Source of the DNA: an uncultured Paracoccaceae bacterium
Lineage (GTDB): Bacteria > Pseudomonadota > Alphaproteobacteria > Rhodobacterales > Rhodobacteraceae
DNA length: 64,000 nt
Reading direction: 5' to 3'
Assembly: GCA_938002605.1 (NCBI GenBank)
Contig: CALLAF010000038.1
Span: 1-64,000 of the forward strand
The notes beneath the pieces were generated by a model. That model saw only the letters and a program-made list of their open reading frames with translations. It searched no databases and was not told where the DNA came from. The position numbers and the translations under genes are program-made. The stretch's first letter is position 1. Each line of letters starts with the position of its first letter. Positions 36,046 to 45,476 of the stretch are shown one piece after another.

Positions 36046-36245
36046 TGGCGATGAAAGTCGAACATGAGGTGCACGGCCGCCGCAAGAACCGCAACTACGG
36101 TGTTTTGATCTTGTTGCTATGTTTTGTTGGGATTGTCTTAGGGTTGACCGTTGTAAAGGTTATCCAGCTTGGCGATGCACGTAAATTCGAAGCCACCGAT
36201 CATGTTGCGCGCCCTCAGATCATTCCGGAGGAGGGCAACGAATGA
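36045..36245 (+). CDS. Small membrane protein in the oxidase operon (CoxF-like position)
   Basis: This is a 66-residue protein with a basic N terminus (HGRRKNRN), one transmembrane helix at about residues 18-40 and a polar tail. It overlaps the ctaB stop (TGATG) and the ctaG start (ATGA), so it is translationally coupled to both. Short single-pass proteins at this position between ctaB and ctaG in alphaproteobacteria are called CoxF. The name is given by position, not by motif. Confidence 0.8.
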   Translation: MAMKVEHEVHGRRKNRNYGVLILLLCFVGIVLGLTVVKVIQLGDARKFEATDHVARPQIIPEEGNE

Positions 36246-36856
36246 AGCTTTTTCCAAACCTTTCAGGCCCGCACCGAACTGCGCTTATGGCAAGCGCGGT
36301 TGTGGTGACGATGGGCGGTTTGGCTTATGCGTCAGTGCCGTTTTATGACTGGTTCTGCCGGGTGACCGGATTCGGAGGGATCACAAATGTTGCCGAGGCG
36401 GGTAGCGATGTGGTGTTGGATCAAACGATCACCGTGCGCTTTGATGCCTCGCTTGACCGCGATATGCCGTGGACCTTTAAACCCGAAGTGCGCGAAATGG
36501 AATTGCGGATCGGGGAAACCGGGCTTGCCTATTACGAGGCGCACAATCCGCTCGATGTACCGATTGCGGGTCAAGCCGCATATAACGTCACCCCCTACGA
36601 GGCTGGTGCGTTTTTCGACAAGATTGAGTGTTTTTGTTTCACCGAACAAGTGCTGCAACCGGGCGAAACTGTGATGATGCCGGTGAGCTTTTTTGTTGAC
36701 CCAGCGATTGTTGACGATCGGGAAGGGAAACACGTGCACACAATCACGCTCAGCTATACTTTCTACCAAATCGACCTGCCAGAGGACGTGGTGCAAGCAG
36801 TGCTTGCGCCCGCGACTTTGACAACGGCGTCACAAAACGCCATAGAATTGAACTAA
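36242..36856 (+). CDS. ctaG: Cytochrome c oxidase assembly protein CtaG/Cox11
   Basis: CtaG is the copper chaperone that delivers CuB to subunit I. The 204-residue protein has a single N-terminal transmembrane helix at about 13-31, followed by [16 protein letters not shown]. The periplasmic domain carries the copper-binding pair Cys130 and Cys132 in [10 protein letters not shown]; Cys39 near the membrane is also conserved in the family. Its start overlaps the preceding small gene by 4 bases, and ctaE follows after 25 bases. Confidence 0.96.
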   Translation: MKLFPNLSGPHRTALMASAVVVTMGGLAYASVPFYDWFCRVTGFGGITNVAEAGSDVVLDQTITVRFDASLDRDMPWTFKPEVREMELRIGETGLAYYEAHNPLDVPIAGQAAYNVTPYEAGAFFDKIECFCFTEQVLQPGETVMMPVSFFVDPAIVDDREGKHVHTITLSYTFYQIDLPEDVVQAVLAPATLTTASQNAIELN

Positions 36857-36881
36857 CGATCAGCCGATAGGGACGCACCAC

Positions 36882-37688
36882 ATGGCGCATGAAAAAAATC
36901 ACGATTATCACATCCTGCCACCTTCGATTTGGCCTTTCCTGGGAAGCCTTGGTGCATTTATTATGCTTTACGGTGCAGTTCTTTGGATGCCAGCGCAAGG
37001 CGGTGGCCCCTATGTGTTCCTCATCGGGTTGGCGATGGTACTTTACGTCATGTACGCGTGGTGGGCTGAAGTCGTGATCGAAAGCCGGGCCGGTGATCAC
37101 ACGCCCGTTGTGCGCATTGGTCTGCGCTACGGATTTATCATGTTCATTATGTCCGAAGTCATGTTTTTTGCGGCGTGGTTCTGGTCATTCTTTAAACACG
37201 CTATGTACCCAATGGGCCCAATGAGCCCGGCGCAAGACGGCGTTTGGCCACCCGCTGGGATCGAAACATTTGACCCTTGGCACCTGCCGTTGATCAACAC
37301 GTTGATCCTGCTCTGTTCTGGTGCAGCCGCGACGTGGGCGCACCACGCGTTGGTTCATGAAAATAACCGTGAAGACATGAAGTGGGGGCTGATCCTTGCC
37401 GTTGTCTTGGGCGGGATCTTCACCGTCTTCCAGCTTTACGAATATAGCCATGCGGCATTTGGGTTCGGCGGCAACATCTATGGCGCGAACTTCTTTATGG
37501 CGACAGGTTTCCACGGTGTGCACGTCTTTATCGGGACGATCTTCTTGCTGGTCTGCTTGATCCGCCTGCAAAAGGGTGACTTCACCCCTGAAAAACACAT
37601 CGGGTTCGAAGCTGCCGCATGGTACTGGCACTTTGTGGATGTGGTTTGGTTGTTCTTGTTTGCAGCCGTTTACGTCTGGGGCGGCTAA
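36882..37688 (+). CDS. ctaE: Cytochrome c oxidase subunit III
   Basis: Subunit III is a seven-helix membrane protein that stabilises the oxidase core and supports proton uptake. The 268-residue protein shows the expected segments, including HPYHI-like [13 protein letters not shown] at the start, [16 protein letters not shown], and [19 protein letters not shown]. It ends with the [24 protein letters not shown] terminus. AGGGA lies before the ATG. The copy 4 palindrome and a terminator follow. Confidence 0.97.
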   Translation: MAHEKNHDYHILPPSIWPFLGSLGAFIMLYGAVLWMPAQGGGPYVFLIGLAMVLYVMYAWWAEVVIESRAGDHTPVVRIGLRYGFIMFIMSEVMFFAAWFWSFFKHAMYPMGPMSPAQDGVWPPAGIETFDPWHLPLINTLILLCSGAAATWAHHALVHENNREDMKWGLILAVVLGGIFTVFQLYEYSHAAFGFGGNIYGANFFMATGFHGVHVFIGTIFLLVCLIRLQKGDFTPEKHIGFEAAAWYWHFVDVVWLFLFAAVYVWGG

Positions 37689-37699
37689 GCCAAACGTAG

Positions 37700-37717
37700 G
37701 GTGGATCTTGATCCACC
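37700..37717. repeat. Dispersed 18-bp palindrome, copy 4
   Basis: GGTGGATCTTGATCCACC preceded by CGTAG, 11 bases after the ctaE stop. It is the same element as at 12400 and 35036, again at a gene end. Confidence 0.8.
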
Positions 37718-37731
37718 ACCCCTGATCTAAG

Positions 37732-37757
37732 CGCGCGGGGACCACCCGCGCGTTTTT
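37732..37757 (+). terminator. Rho-independent terminator after ctaE
   Basis: CGCGCGGG and CCCGCGCG form an 8-bp GC stem with a 5-base loop and run into TTTTT, 43 bases after the ctaE stop. SURF1 then starts 17 bases later, so the surf1-thrC unit may have its own promoter or depend on read-through. Confidence 0.85.
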
Positions 37758-37774
37758 CCAATTAAGGGCGCAAA

Positions 37775-38455
37775 ATGCTGCGTAAACTGATCTTTCCACT
37801 TCTTCTGGGAATTGCGGGCTGCGGGGTTCTGGTGAGCCTTGGGGTTTGGCAGGTGCAGCGCCTTTCTTGGAAAGAAAATATTCTAGCTGAACTCGATTCG
37901 CGGCTTACCGGTGCGCCGACACCATTTACCCAGAGTGCGACCGAAATTGACGATGAATACACTCGGGTGACATTGGCCGGCGCACCTACCGGAGAAGAGC
38001 TCCATGTGCTGACATCAGGCACTGCTGCTGGGACAGGCTACCGCGTTATTTCTAAATTTATTCTTGATGACGGCACCGCGATCCTTGTCGATCTGGGGCT
38101 GCTGCCCTTAGCGACCAAAGATGCAGCCCCGCTGATTGTGCCGATGCAAATCACGGGCACGTTGCTGTGGCCTGATGATCAAAACAACAGCACCCCTGAT
38201 CCGGATCTTGCTAAAAATATTTGGTTTGCCCGCAACACCGAAATTATGGCCGCAGAACTTACGACAGAGCCGTTTATGATCGTGGCCAGCACCGCTACCC
38301 CGGCCGATCCGCGCCTGACCCCCTTGCCAGTGACAACATCAGGCATCAAGAACGATCACCTTGAATATGCGATCACTTGGTTTTCGCTGGCCTTTGTTTG
38401 GGCTGCTATGACACTTTTTCTTATCTTCCGCACGACCCGCCAAAAGGACGTCTAA
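37775..38455 (+). CDS. SURF1 family cytochrome oxidase assembly protein
   Basis: SURF1 proteins help insert heme A into subunit I. The 226-residue protein has an N-terminal transmembrane helix at about residues 7-25, followed by the family motif GVWQVQRLSWKE. A periplasmic domain comes next, then a C-terminal helix at about 203-219 preceded by NDHLEYAITWFSLAFVW. Sequence between helices is divergent, as is usual. It follows the ctaE terminator and precedes thrC by a single base. Confidence 0.92.
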   Translation: MLRKLIFPLLLGIAGCGVLVSLGVWQVQRLSWKENILAELDSRLTGAPTPFTQSATEIDDEYTRVTLAGAPTGEELHVLTSGTAAGTGYRVISKFILDDGTAILVDLGLLPLATKDAAPLIVPMQITGTLLWPDDQNNSTPDPDLAKNIWFARNTEIMAAELTTEPFMIVASTATPADPRLTPLPVTTSGIKNDHLEYAITWFSLAFVWAAMTLFLIFRTTRQKDV

Positions 38456-38456
38456 A

Positions 38457-39836
38457 ATGCGCTATATCTCAACCCGTGGCACCGCCCCCGCGCTGACCTT
38501 CGAAGAAGCCATGTTGACCGGGCTTGCCCGTGATGGCGGGCTTTATGTGCCCGAAGACATTCCGACGTTGACCCCAACGCAGATCGCCGCAATGGCAGGA
38601 AAATCATACGAAGAGGTTGCGTTCGACGTGATGCGCCCGTTTATCGGCGATACCTTCAGCGATACGCAATTTCAGGAATTGATCGCAAAGGCTTATGCTG
38701 GTTTTGGGCATGCTGCGCGCGCGCCACTCGTACAGTTGGCCCCAAACCATTTCTTGTTGGAATTGTTCCACGGACCAACGTTGGCGTTCAAAGATTTCGC
38801 AATGCAGTTGATCGGCCAAATGTTCCAAGCCGCGCTATCACGCTCGGGCGACCGGGTGACAATTGTTGGCGCAACTTCGGGCGACACGGGATCAGCCGCG
38901 ATCGAAGCCTTCCGGGGCCTGTCCAATGTCGATGTGTTCATCCTTTATCCGCATGGCCGCGTGTCTGAAGTGCAGCGCCGCCAAATGACCACGCCTAGCG
39001 AAGCCAATGTGCATGCATTGGCCGTGGACGGCGATTTTGACGATTGTCAGGCGGCTGTAAAAGACATGTTTAACGATTTCAGCTTCCGCGAGGATGTAAA
39101 ACTCGCCGGTGTGAATTCGATTAACTGGGGCCGCGTTTTGGCGCAGGTGGTCTATTATTTCACCGCTGCAGTGAGCCTTGGCGCACCGCACCGCAAAGTC
39201 AGCTTTACCGTACCAACGGGCAACTTTGGTGACATCTTTGCAGGCTATATCGCTAAAAAAATGGGGCTGCCGATTGCCGATTTGGTCGTTGCGACCAATC
39301 GCAATGATATCTTGCACCGCACCTTGGAAACCGGTGCCTATACCAAAGAAGGCGTCACCCCGACCATCAGCCCGTCAATGGATATTCAGGTCAGCTCAAA
39401 CTTTGAACGGGCATTGTTCTATGCCTATGGCGGAGATGGCGCGACGGTTGCTGCGCAGATGGATGATCTGAAAAACGGCGGCTTTGATATTTCGCAAGGG
39501 GCGTTTCAGATGTTGCAAGACACGTTTAAGTCCGGGCGCGCGTCCGAGGATGACACCAAAGCGATGATCAAATCGTGTCGCGCGGATAGCGGAGAATTGT
39601 TGTGTCCACATAGTGCGGTCGGGGTGCATGTCGCACAGGCGCATTTGGGGGCAACACCGATGATCACCTTGGCGACCGCGCACCCTGCTAAATTCCCGGA
39701 TGCGGTAAAAGAAGCCTCTGGCGAAGCGGCACCACTTCCCCCGCGGATGGCCGACCTATATGAGCGCCCCGAACGGGTCACACGCGTGGCTAATGATTTG
39801 GCGGCATTGCAAGCCGTCATCAAAGAACGGATCTGA
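38457..39836 (+). CDS. thrC: Threonine synthase
   Basis: ThrC converts O-phosphohomoserine to threonine with PLP. The 459-residue protein starts with MRYISTRG. The PLP lysine is Lys112 in PTLAFKDFAMQL, and the phosphate-binding VGATSGDTGSAA follows near residue 140. The length matches the longer threonine synthase class. It is one base from surf1 and two from the M16 peptidase gene, an order widely kept in Rhodobacterales. Confidence 0.96.
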   Translation: MRYISTRGTAPALTFEEAMLTGLARDGGLYVPEDIPTLTPTQIAAMAGKSYEEVAFDVMRPFIGDTFSDTQFQELIAKAYAGFGHAARAPLVQLAPNHFLLELFHGPTLAFKDFAMQLIGQMFQAALSRSGDRVTIVGATSGDTGSAAIEAFRGLSNVDVFILYPHGRVSEVQRRQMTTPSEANVHALAVDGDFDDCQAAVKDMFNDFSFREDVKLAGVNSINWGRVLAQVVYYFTAAVSLGAPHRKVSFTVPTGNFGDIFAGYIAKKMGLPIADLVVATNRNDILHRTLETGAYTKEGVTPTISPSMDIQVSSNFERALFYAYGGDGATVAAQMDDLKNGGFDISQGAFQMLQDTFKSGRASEDDTKAMIKSCRADSGELLCPHSAVGVHVAQAHLGATPMITLATAHPAKFPDAVKEASGEAAPLPPRMADLYERPERVTRVANDLAALQAVIKERI

Positions 39837-39838
39837 CT

Positions 39839-41107
39839 TTGACAATTCAACTGCACACCCTGTCTAACGGTTTTCGGATCGTGACAGAGCATATGCCAAC
39901 GCTGAAATCTGCTAGTATTGGCATTTGGGTCGAAGCGGGCGGGCGACACGAAAAGCCCGCGCAAAACGGTATCGCGCATTTTCTTGAACATATGGCTTTC
40001 AAGGGTACCCAAAAGCGCAGTGCGTTGCAGATCGCCGAATGCATCGAAGATGTGGGCGGCTATATCAATGCTTATACAAGTCGCGAGGCGACCGCCTATT
40101 ACGTGCGCCTGTTGGAAAATGATGTGCCACTTGGGCTGGATGTGATTGCAGATATTCTGCTGAACCCGGTCTTTGCACCTGAAGATATCGAAATTGAGCG
40201 CGGTGTGATCTTGCAAGAAATTGGCATGACCATCGATACCCCTGATGAAATGGTGTTCGATTGGCTGCAAGAAGTGTCCTTTCCCGATCAGGCGCTTGGC
40301 CGCACGATTTTGGGACCGGCCGAACGGGTTAGCGCATTTAACCGCGATGATTTGCAGCAGTTTGTTGGGCAACACTATGGCCCAAACCAGATGATCTTAG
40401 CTGCGGCAGGCGCGGTGGATCATGACGCGATTGTCGCGCAAGCAGAGGCGTTGTTCGGCCATCTGCCCGCGTTGGATCGTGGGGCAGATTTGATTCAGCC
40501 TGCCCGATTTGGCGGTGGTGAAATCCGCAACGTTAAAGACCTTGAGCAGGTGCATTTTGCGCTTGGCCTTGAAGGGCCGAATTACCGTGATCCGCAGATA
40601 TACACCGCACAAATCTATAGTTCGGTCATGGGGGGCGGTGTGTCGTCACGCCTGTTCCAAGAAATTCGCGAAAATCGTGGGCTGTGCTATTCGATCTTTG
40701 CGCAAACGGGTGCTTATGAAGACACCGGGATGACGACCATTTATGCGGGCACCAGCGCCGAACAAATCGCGGAGCTGGCCACTGTCACTATCGATGAAAT
40801 GAAACGTGCCGCAGATGATATGACCGCGTCAGAAGTGGCGCGTGCGCGCGCCCAGATGAAAGCGGGGCTTTTGATGGGATTGGAAAGCCCGTCAAACCGG
40901 GCGGAACGGCTGGCACGGCTGCTGCAAATCTGGGGGCGTATCCCAAGCCTTGATGAAACCATCGCGCAAATTGATGCGGTAACCACAGGTGACGTCAAAT
41001 CCTTTGCAGGTCAAATGGCGGGGCAGACCGGGATGGGGCTTGCGCTTTATGGTCCGACAGATGCCGCACCGACGTTGGACGCGTTGAAAGAACGGCTGGC
41101 CGCGTGA
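39839..41107 (+). CDS. M16 family zinc peptidase
   Basis: This is a pitrilysin-type (M16) peptidase related to mitochondrial processing peptidase beta. The 422-residue protein has the inverted zinc motif HFLEH at residues 47-51. A glutamate ligand lies about 75 residues on in EIERGVILQEI, and the middle GGGVSSRLFQEIRENRGLCYS segment is characteristic. The start is a TTG two bases after the thrC stop; no in-frame ATG lies nearby and the TTG gives the typical MTIQLHTLSNGFRI beginning. No partner M16 subunit is adjacent. Confidence 0.92.
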   Translation: MTIQLHTLSNGFRIVTEHMPTLKSASIGIWVEAGGRHEKPAQNGIAHFLEHMAFKGTQKRSALQIAECIEDVGGYINAYTSREATAYYVRLLENDVPLGLDVIADILLNPVFAPEDIEIERGVILQEIGMTIDTPDEMVFDWLQEVSFPDQALGRTILGPAERVSAFNRDDLQQFVGQHYGPNQMILAAAGAVDHDAIVAQAEALFGHLPALDRGADLIQPARFGGGEIRNVKDLEQVHFALGLEGPNYRDPQIYTAQIYSSVMGGGVSSRLFQEIRENRGLCYSIFAQTGAYEDTGMTTIYAGTSAEQIAELATVTIDEMKRAADDMTASEVARARAQMKAGLLMGLESPSNRAERLARLLQIWGRIPSLDETIAQIDAVTTGDVKSFAGQMAGQTGMGLALYGPTDAAPTLDALKERLAA

Positions 41108-41691
41108 TGCTTGGGGCCAAACGCAAGGTCCGGATCGAAACCGAAAGGTTAGTCCTGCGCCCTCCGACGCATGGTGATTACCGTGCATGGTCGTCTTTGC
41201 GCTATGACAGCGCCGCGTTTTTGACCCCGTGGGAGCCAACATGGGCGACGGATCATCTAACGCGTAAAGCCTTTACCAATCGGGTCTATTGGGCGCAGCG
41301 TTCCATTGCGAACGGGTCCGCCCTGCCGCTATTTTTGGTGCGCCGTGATGACCAGGGGCTGGTCGGGGCGATCACATTAGATAACATCCGGCGTGGACCT
41401 GCGCAGGCGGGAACCACGGGGTATTGGATCGGCGAACCTTTCGCGCGCCAGGGCTATATGCGCGAGGCGTTACAGGCCGTCGTGAACCATGCATTCACCG
41501 CGATGGACCTAAGCCGGGTTGAGGCAGGTTGCCTGCCTGAAAATAACCCATCGCGCCGCCTGCTTGAACAATGCGGCTATAAATATGAAGGCGTCGCGCA
41601 AAGCTATTTGCAGATCAACGGGCGATGGCGCAATCATGTGCTGTACGCCAACTTGCGCCATGACAGGCGCGGAAAAACAGACGTCGGTTAA
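41107..41691 (+). CDS. GNAT family N-acetyltransferase, RimJ/RimL-like
   Basis: This is a 194-residue acetyltransferase. It starts with ETERLVLRPPTHGDYRAW, the usual opening of RimJ-type enzymes. The acetyl-CoA-binding GYWIGEPFARQGYMREALQAVVNHAF comes next, followed by EAGCLPENNPSRRLLEQCGYKYEG. The ATG overlaps the M16 stop as TGATG; a GTG one codon earlier is also possible. Target (ribosomal protein, other protein or small amine) is not evident. Confidence 0.9.
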   Translation: MLGAKRKVRIETERLVLRPPTHGDYRAWSSLRYDSAAFLTPWEPTWATDHLTRKAFTNRVYWAQRSIANGSALPLFLVRRDDQGLVGAITLDNIRRGPAQAGTTGYWIGEPFARQGYMREALQAVVNHAFTAMDLSRVEAGCLPENNPSRRLLEQCGYKYEGVAQSYLQINGRWRNHVLYANLRHDRRGKTDVG

Positions 41692-41708
41692 CGCCAAAGG
41701 ACCAAACT

Positions 41709-43130
41709 ATGCTGAACCCTGTCACACCCGCATTCGAAGACAACCTACGCAGCCTTTTACCTGCGGCGGCATTCAAAGATGACACAGCGCCATATATGTC
41801 CGAACCGCGGGGTCGTTTGTCAGGACATGGGCTTGTGATCGCACCCAGCACAACAGATGAGGTGGCAGCAGTGGTCAAAGCCTGCGCAGATGCCGAGATC
41901 GGGATCATTCCTTATGGCGGGGGAACCGGGCTTGTCGGTGGACAGCTGAGCGACAAATGCCCCAAACCCGTTGTGCTTTCGCTTGAGCGGATGAATAAAA
42001 TCCGCGCCGTATATCCAACAGAAAATGTGCTGGTTTGTGATGCAGGCGTGATTTTGGCTGATGTGCAAAAGGCGGCAGAAAATGTCGACCGGTTATTTCC
42101 CTTATCGCTGGCCGCTGAAGGATCGGCGCGTATCGGTGGGGTGCTGTCAACGAATGCTGGGGGCGTGAATGTTTTGCGATATGGTAACGCGCGCGCCTTG
42201 TGTTTGGGGCTAGAGGTCGTGCGCCCAGACGGCACAATTTGGCACGGGCTCACCCGGCTGCGCAAAGATAACACTGGTTATGACCTGCGTGATCTAATGA
42301 TCGGGGCAGAAGGGACACTGGGGGTCATTACGGGGGCTGCGCTAAAACTCTCGCCCCGTCCGGTCGGTATCGGTGCGGCATTGATGGCGGTGCCATCGCC
42401 ACAGGCCGCGCTTGATCTGCTGGCGCTTGCCGGTGCGCGGATCGGGGACGGGATTTCTGCATTTGAAATTATGCACCGCCAAGGCATGGATTTTCTTGCC
42501 GAAGTTGGGCCAAAACAACGTGAACCGCTTGATGAAATTCCAGAATGGTCTGTGCTGATTGATGTGGGGCTGCCCGAAGGGCTAAGCCCAGAGGCGGCGT
42601 TAGAAGGGCTGTTTGAAGCTGGGTTTGAACAAGAACTTGTAACCGATGGTGTCATCGCCCAAAGCCATACACAGCGCCAAGAACTGTGGGATATTCGCGA
42701 AAACATTCCCGAAGCAAACCGGTTGATTGGATCGATCAGTTCACATGATGTCGCGCTGCCGCTGAGCATGATCCCCGAATTTATCGAAAAGGCAGGCGCG
42801 GCACTGGCCGCCTTGGGTGATTTTCGGATCAATTGTTTCGGGCACCTTGGTGACGGGAACTTGCACTACAACGTGTTTCCGGCAAAAGGGCGCAGCCGCG
42901 ACGAATACGATGGGCTATCCGCAGATGTGAAACGCACCGTGCACGATATTGTCGCGCAACTGGAAGGCTCTGTGAGCGCGGAACACGGGATTGGGCGGAT
43001 CAAGGTCGCGGACCTTGAAAAATATGGCGACCCCGTCAAGCTCGCGATGCTGCGCGCCGTAAAAGATGCGCTAGATCCAAAAGGTATTATGAACCCGGGC
43101 GCGGTGATTGAAGGAAAACGGGACCAATAG
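41709..43130 (+). CDS. FAD-linked oxidase, D-2-hydroxyacid dehydrogenase type
   Basis: This is a 473-residue flavoprotein of the GlcD/D-lactate/D-2-hydroxyglutarate dehydrogenase family. The N-terminal FAD-binding PCMH domain has VIAPSTTDEVAAVVKACADA, IIPYGGGTGLVGGQ and GVLSTNAGGVNVLRYGNAR. The C-terminal FAD oxidase domain has FGHLGDGNLHYNVF and SAEHGIGRIK, where histidines bind the metal or substrate. No glcE or glcF is next to it, so a stand-alone dehydrogenase is more likely than a glycolate oxidase complex. AAAGGA lies before the ATG. Confidence 0.92.
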   Translation: MLNPVTPAFEDNLRSLLPAAAFKDDTAPYMSEPRGRLSGHGLVIAPSTTDEVAAVVKACADAEIGIIPYGGGTGLVGGQLSDKCPKPVVLSLERMNKIRAVYPTENVLVCDAGVILADVQKAAENVDRLFPLSLAAEGSARIGGVLSTNAGGVNVLRYGNARALCLGLEVVRPDGTIWHGLTRLRKDNTGYDLRDLMIGAEGTLGVITGAALKLSPRPVGIGAALMAVPSPQAALDLLALAGARIGDGISAFEIMHRQGMDFLAEVGPKQREPLDEIPEWSVLIDVGLPEGLSPEAALEGLFEAGFEQELVTDGVIAQSHTQRQELWDIRENIPEANRLIGSISSHDVALPLSMIPEFIEKAGAALAALGDFRINCFGHLGDGNLHYNVFPAKGRSRDEYDGLSADVKRTVHDIVAQLEGSVSAEHGIGRIKVADLEKYGDPVKLAMLRAVKDALDPKGIMNPGAVIEGKRDQ

Positions 43131-43259
43131 TAATTTCGCACTGAAAAGCAAATGGTCGCTTTGAGCCCATATTGACCGATGCTGCATGATGATGAACGAA
43201 CGGCTGCTTCAGTCCGACTTGCTGTTGTAATAGGTTTAGTAAAGAGTCATGGTGAAAAG

Positions 43260-43823
43260 ATGAGTTACTACCTTATCGTATATGCAGCCAAGTTGCCTCC
43301 TAACCCCATTCCAGCTTGGATGAAGCGCTTAGATGCATACGACAGGTTGAAATTTGTAATACACCCGAGCGTGAAATTTGAACTTGGTCTTAGTGGCTTT
43401 TGCCCGATCAAGGTAACCGTACCCGGGCGATGGCCTTTTTCTTCATCTCAATCTTACATGTCGGGTTTTGAGATGTCTGTCCGCGATTTTGATTTTGAAA
43501 GCCATTTCGACCTACAAAATGGAGAGGTAGAGGCCAAGCGGGAGCAACTTAGGACAGAAGGTCTGGACTTAGAGCATTGGGAACATTTCAAGTCGCAGGT
43601 CTTCATTTCCTTTAAACCTAGCAACATGTTCGAAGCACGGCTTTCCTTTCTATCCGCAGCTATTTTGACCGAGGAGTTAGTAGGAACTTGCGTTGACCCG
43701 CAAACAGGCGAAACGCTGGATCAAGACCGCGTATTTTCGTGGGCGACTGAGCGGGTGAGACAAAATGATTTGGATACGCAGGGCCAGAATTTGATCTCAC
43801 ACCCCTTTGAGGGTTGGAAGTAG
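43260..43823 (+). CDS. Orphan hypothetical protein with AT-rich coding sequence
   Basis: This is a 187-residue protein with no recognised family and no signal peptide or membrane helix. It contains many aromatic residues and has an acidic middle region (FDFESHFDLQNGEVEAKREQ). The open frame extends back to 43179; the ATG at 43260 gives the more natural start, MSYYLIVYAA. Base composition and codon use look more AT-rich than in the neighbours, and the gene interrupts an otherwise conserved-looking order. Horizontal acquisition is likely. It could be part of a defence or toxin-immunity cargo, but nothing shows this. Confidence 0.7.
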   Translation: MSYYLIVYAAKLPPNPIPAWMKRLDAYDRLKFVIHPSVKFELGLSGFCPIKVTVPGRWPFSSSQSYMSGFEMSVRDFDFESHFDLQNGEVEAKREQLRTEGLDLEHWEHFKSQVFISFKPSNMFEARLSFLSAAILTEELVGTCVDPQTGETLDQDRVFSWATERVRQNDLDTQGQNLISHPFEGWK

Positions 43824-43892
43824 CGCTTCTTAAAGAGCAGACATTAGATGTTCCTCGGCGAATGTCCGCAAAGCCGCCATCCAGCCTATTAT

Positions 43893-44423
43893 TCATTCCC
43901 CCTCAAACGCACACAACGCATGTACGTTCATACCCATCTGCTCTAGTTTCTTGCGCCCTCCAAGATCGGGTAGATCGATGACAAAGGCGCAGCCGATGAC
44001 TTGGGCGCCCATGCGTTCGACCAATTTGATCCCAGCTTCGGCGGTGCCGCCTGTGGCCAGCAGATCATCGACGATCAAGACCTTTTCGCCCGGTTGCAGA
44101 GCGTCGTCATGCACTTCCATCACGGCCTCGCCGTATTCGAGGGTGTAGGATTGTTCAATTGTCTTGCCAGGCAGTTTGCCTTTCTTACGGATAGGCACAA
44201 AGCCTTTGGTCAATTGGTGCGCAATCGCCCCGCCAAGGATAAACCCGCGCGCCTCGAGCCCGACGATCCGGTCAATATCAAGCCCGGCATAGGGGTGAAG
44301 CAATTGATCAATCGCAATCCGAAACCCGCGCGGGTCACTGAATAATGTGGTGACATCGCGGAACATGATCCCTTCGTGTGGAAAATCAGGGATCGTGCGG
44401 ATGTAATCTTGGACGGTTTTCAT
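43893..44423 (-). CDS. apt: Adenine phosphoribosyltransferase
   Basis: Apt makes AMP from adenine and PRPP. The 176-residue protein has the N-terminal [13 protein letters not shown] segment and the PRPP-binding motif [14 protein letters not shown] at residues 115-128. It lies 11 bases after mtnP in the same direction, so the adenine released by MtnP can be recycled by Apt from one operon. Confidence 0.96.
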   Translation of the reverse strand: MKTVQDYIRTIPDFPHEGIMFRDVTTLFSDPRGFRIAIDQLLHPYAGLDIDRIVGLEARGFILGGAIAHQLTKGFVPIRKKGKLPGKTIEQSYTLEYGEAVMEVHDDALQPGEKVLIVDDLLATGGTAEAGIKLVERMGAQVIGCAFVIDLPDLGGRKKLEQMGMNVHALCAFEGE

Positions 44424-44434
44424 TTGTGGGCTTT

Positions 44435-45301
44435 CTAAAGGATACGGCCAGCGATGGCGTCTAATTTGGCAACCAGTGCCGGGTCGCGTTTGTCGGGGGC
44501 GGTCATGACCGCGTATTCAAGTGCGCGGTCACAGCCGTGCGGGCAGGCATCACGTGTCGCCCCAAGCAGGGCAGGCAGTCGCGCGACAAGATCGCGTGCT
44601 TTGGTCCCATTGCCCTGCAATGTCGCAATAATTTCGGTGATATCAACCGCGCCGTGATCCGGGTGCCAGCTGTCATAATCAGTGATCATCGCGACGGAAG
44701 CATAGCAAATCTCGGCCTCGCGGGCGAGCTTGGCTTCGGGCATATTGGTCATGCCGATCACATCGCACCCCCAAGAACGGTACATCTTGCTTTCGGCGAC
44801 AGAGGAAAACTGCGGCCCTTCCATCGCAAGGTAAGTGCCGCCACGATGGACAGTGATCCCGGCATCGCGTGCAGCCGTTTCGCAAGCGTCCGAAAGGCGA
44901 TCACAGGTTGGGTGGGCAACGCTGACATGTGCGACGCAGCCGGTGCCAAAGAACGACTTTTCACGCGCAAATGTTCGGTCAATGAATTGATCCACGATCA
45001 CAAAATCACCCGGTGCGCGGTCTTCGCGGAATGATCCGCAGGCGCTGACGCTGATGATATCGGTTACGCCCAGTCGTTTCAGCGCATCGATATTTGCGCG
45101 ATATGGCACTGTGGTTGGCGAATGCACATGCCCGCGCCCATGACGCGGCAAAAACGCCATTGCAACCCCATTGAGCGCCCCCGTCAAAATTGCATCTGAC
45201 GGCGTGCCCCATGGGCTGTCGACGGTAACCCACTCTGCATTTTCCAGCCCGTCCATTTCATAGATACCAGAGCCGCCAATAATTCCGATTTTCGTTTGCA
45301 T
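44435..45301 (-). CDS. mtnP: S-methyl-5'-thioadenosine phosphorylase
   Basis: MtnP cleaves methylthioadenosine, a by-product of polyamine and homoserine-lactone synthesis, to adenine and methylthioribose phosphate. From the ATG at 45301 the protein is 288 residues with [12 protein letters not shown] at the start. Phosphate and purine sites follow in [32 protein letters not shown] and the [22 protein letters not shown] segment. An AGGTGA lies upstream; the frame open to 45454 is not used. It is first in an operon with apt. Confidence 0.94.
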   Translation of the reverse strand: MQTKIGIIGGSGIYEMDGLENAEWVTVDSPWGTPSDAILTGALNGVAMAFLPRHGRGHVHSPTTVPYRANIDALKRLGVTDIISVSACGSFREDRAPGDFVIVDQFIDRTFAREKSFFGTGCVAHVSVAHPTCDRLSDACETAARDAGITVHRGGTYLAMEGPQFSSVAESKMYRSWGCDVIGMTNMPEAKLAREAEICYASVAMITDYDSWHPDHGAVDITEIIATLQGNGTKARDLVARLPALLGATRDACPHGCDRALEYAVMTAPDKRDPALVAKLDAIAGRIL

Positions 45302-45476
45302 TTGTGTCACCTGCCTCGAATCCGTTCGCTTTACACTGGCCGGGAACAGCGCAAAAGTGAACCCCGCGCCCGTGCCTCCAACGCACCAATAAAAGGCACT
45401 TGGCGCCCCAAGGGGTGACAATTGCACGTAGGTCGGGTAGGGCAGGCACAACATCCCAATCTTGACAGGAATCCCT

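Noticed and set aside
39506-40375. Minus-strand open frame of 289 codons opposite thrC and the M16 gene
   Set aside because: It crosses the boundary of two well supported genes antisense, and its sequence shows no domain or signal.
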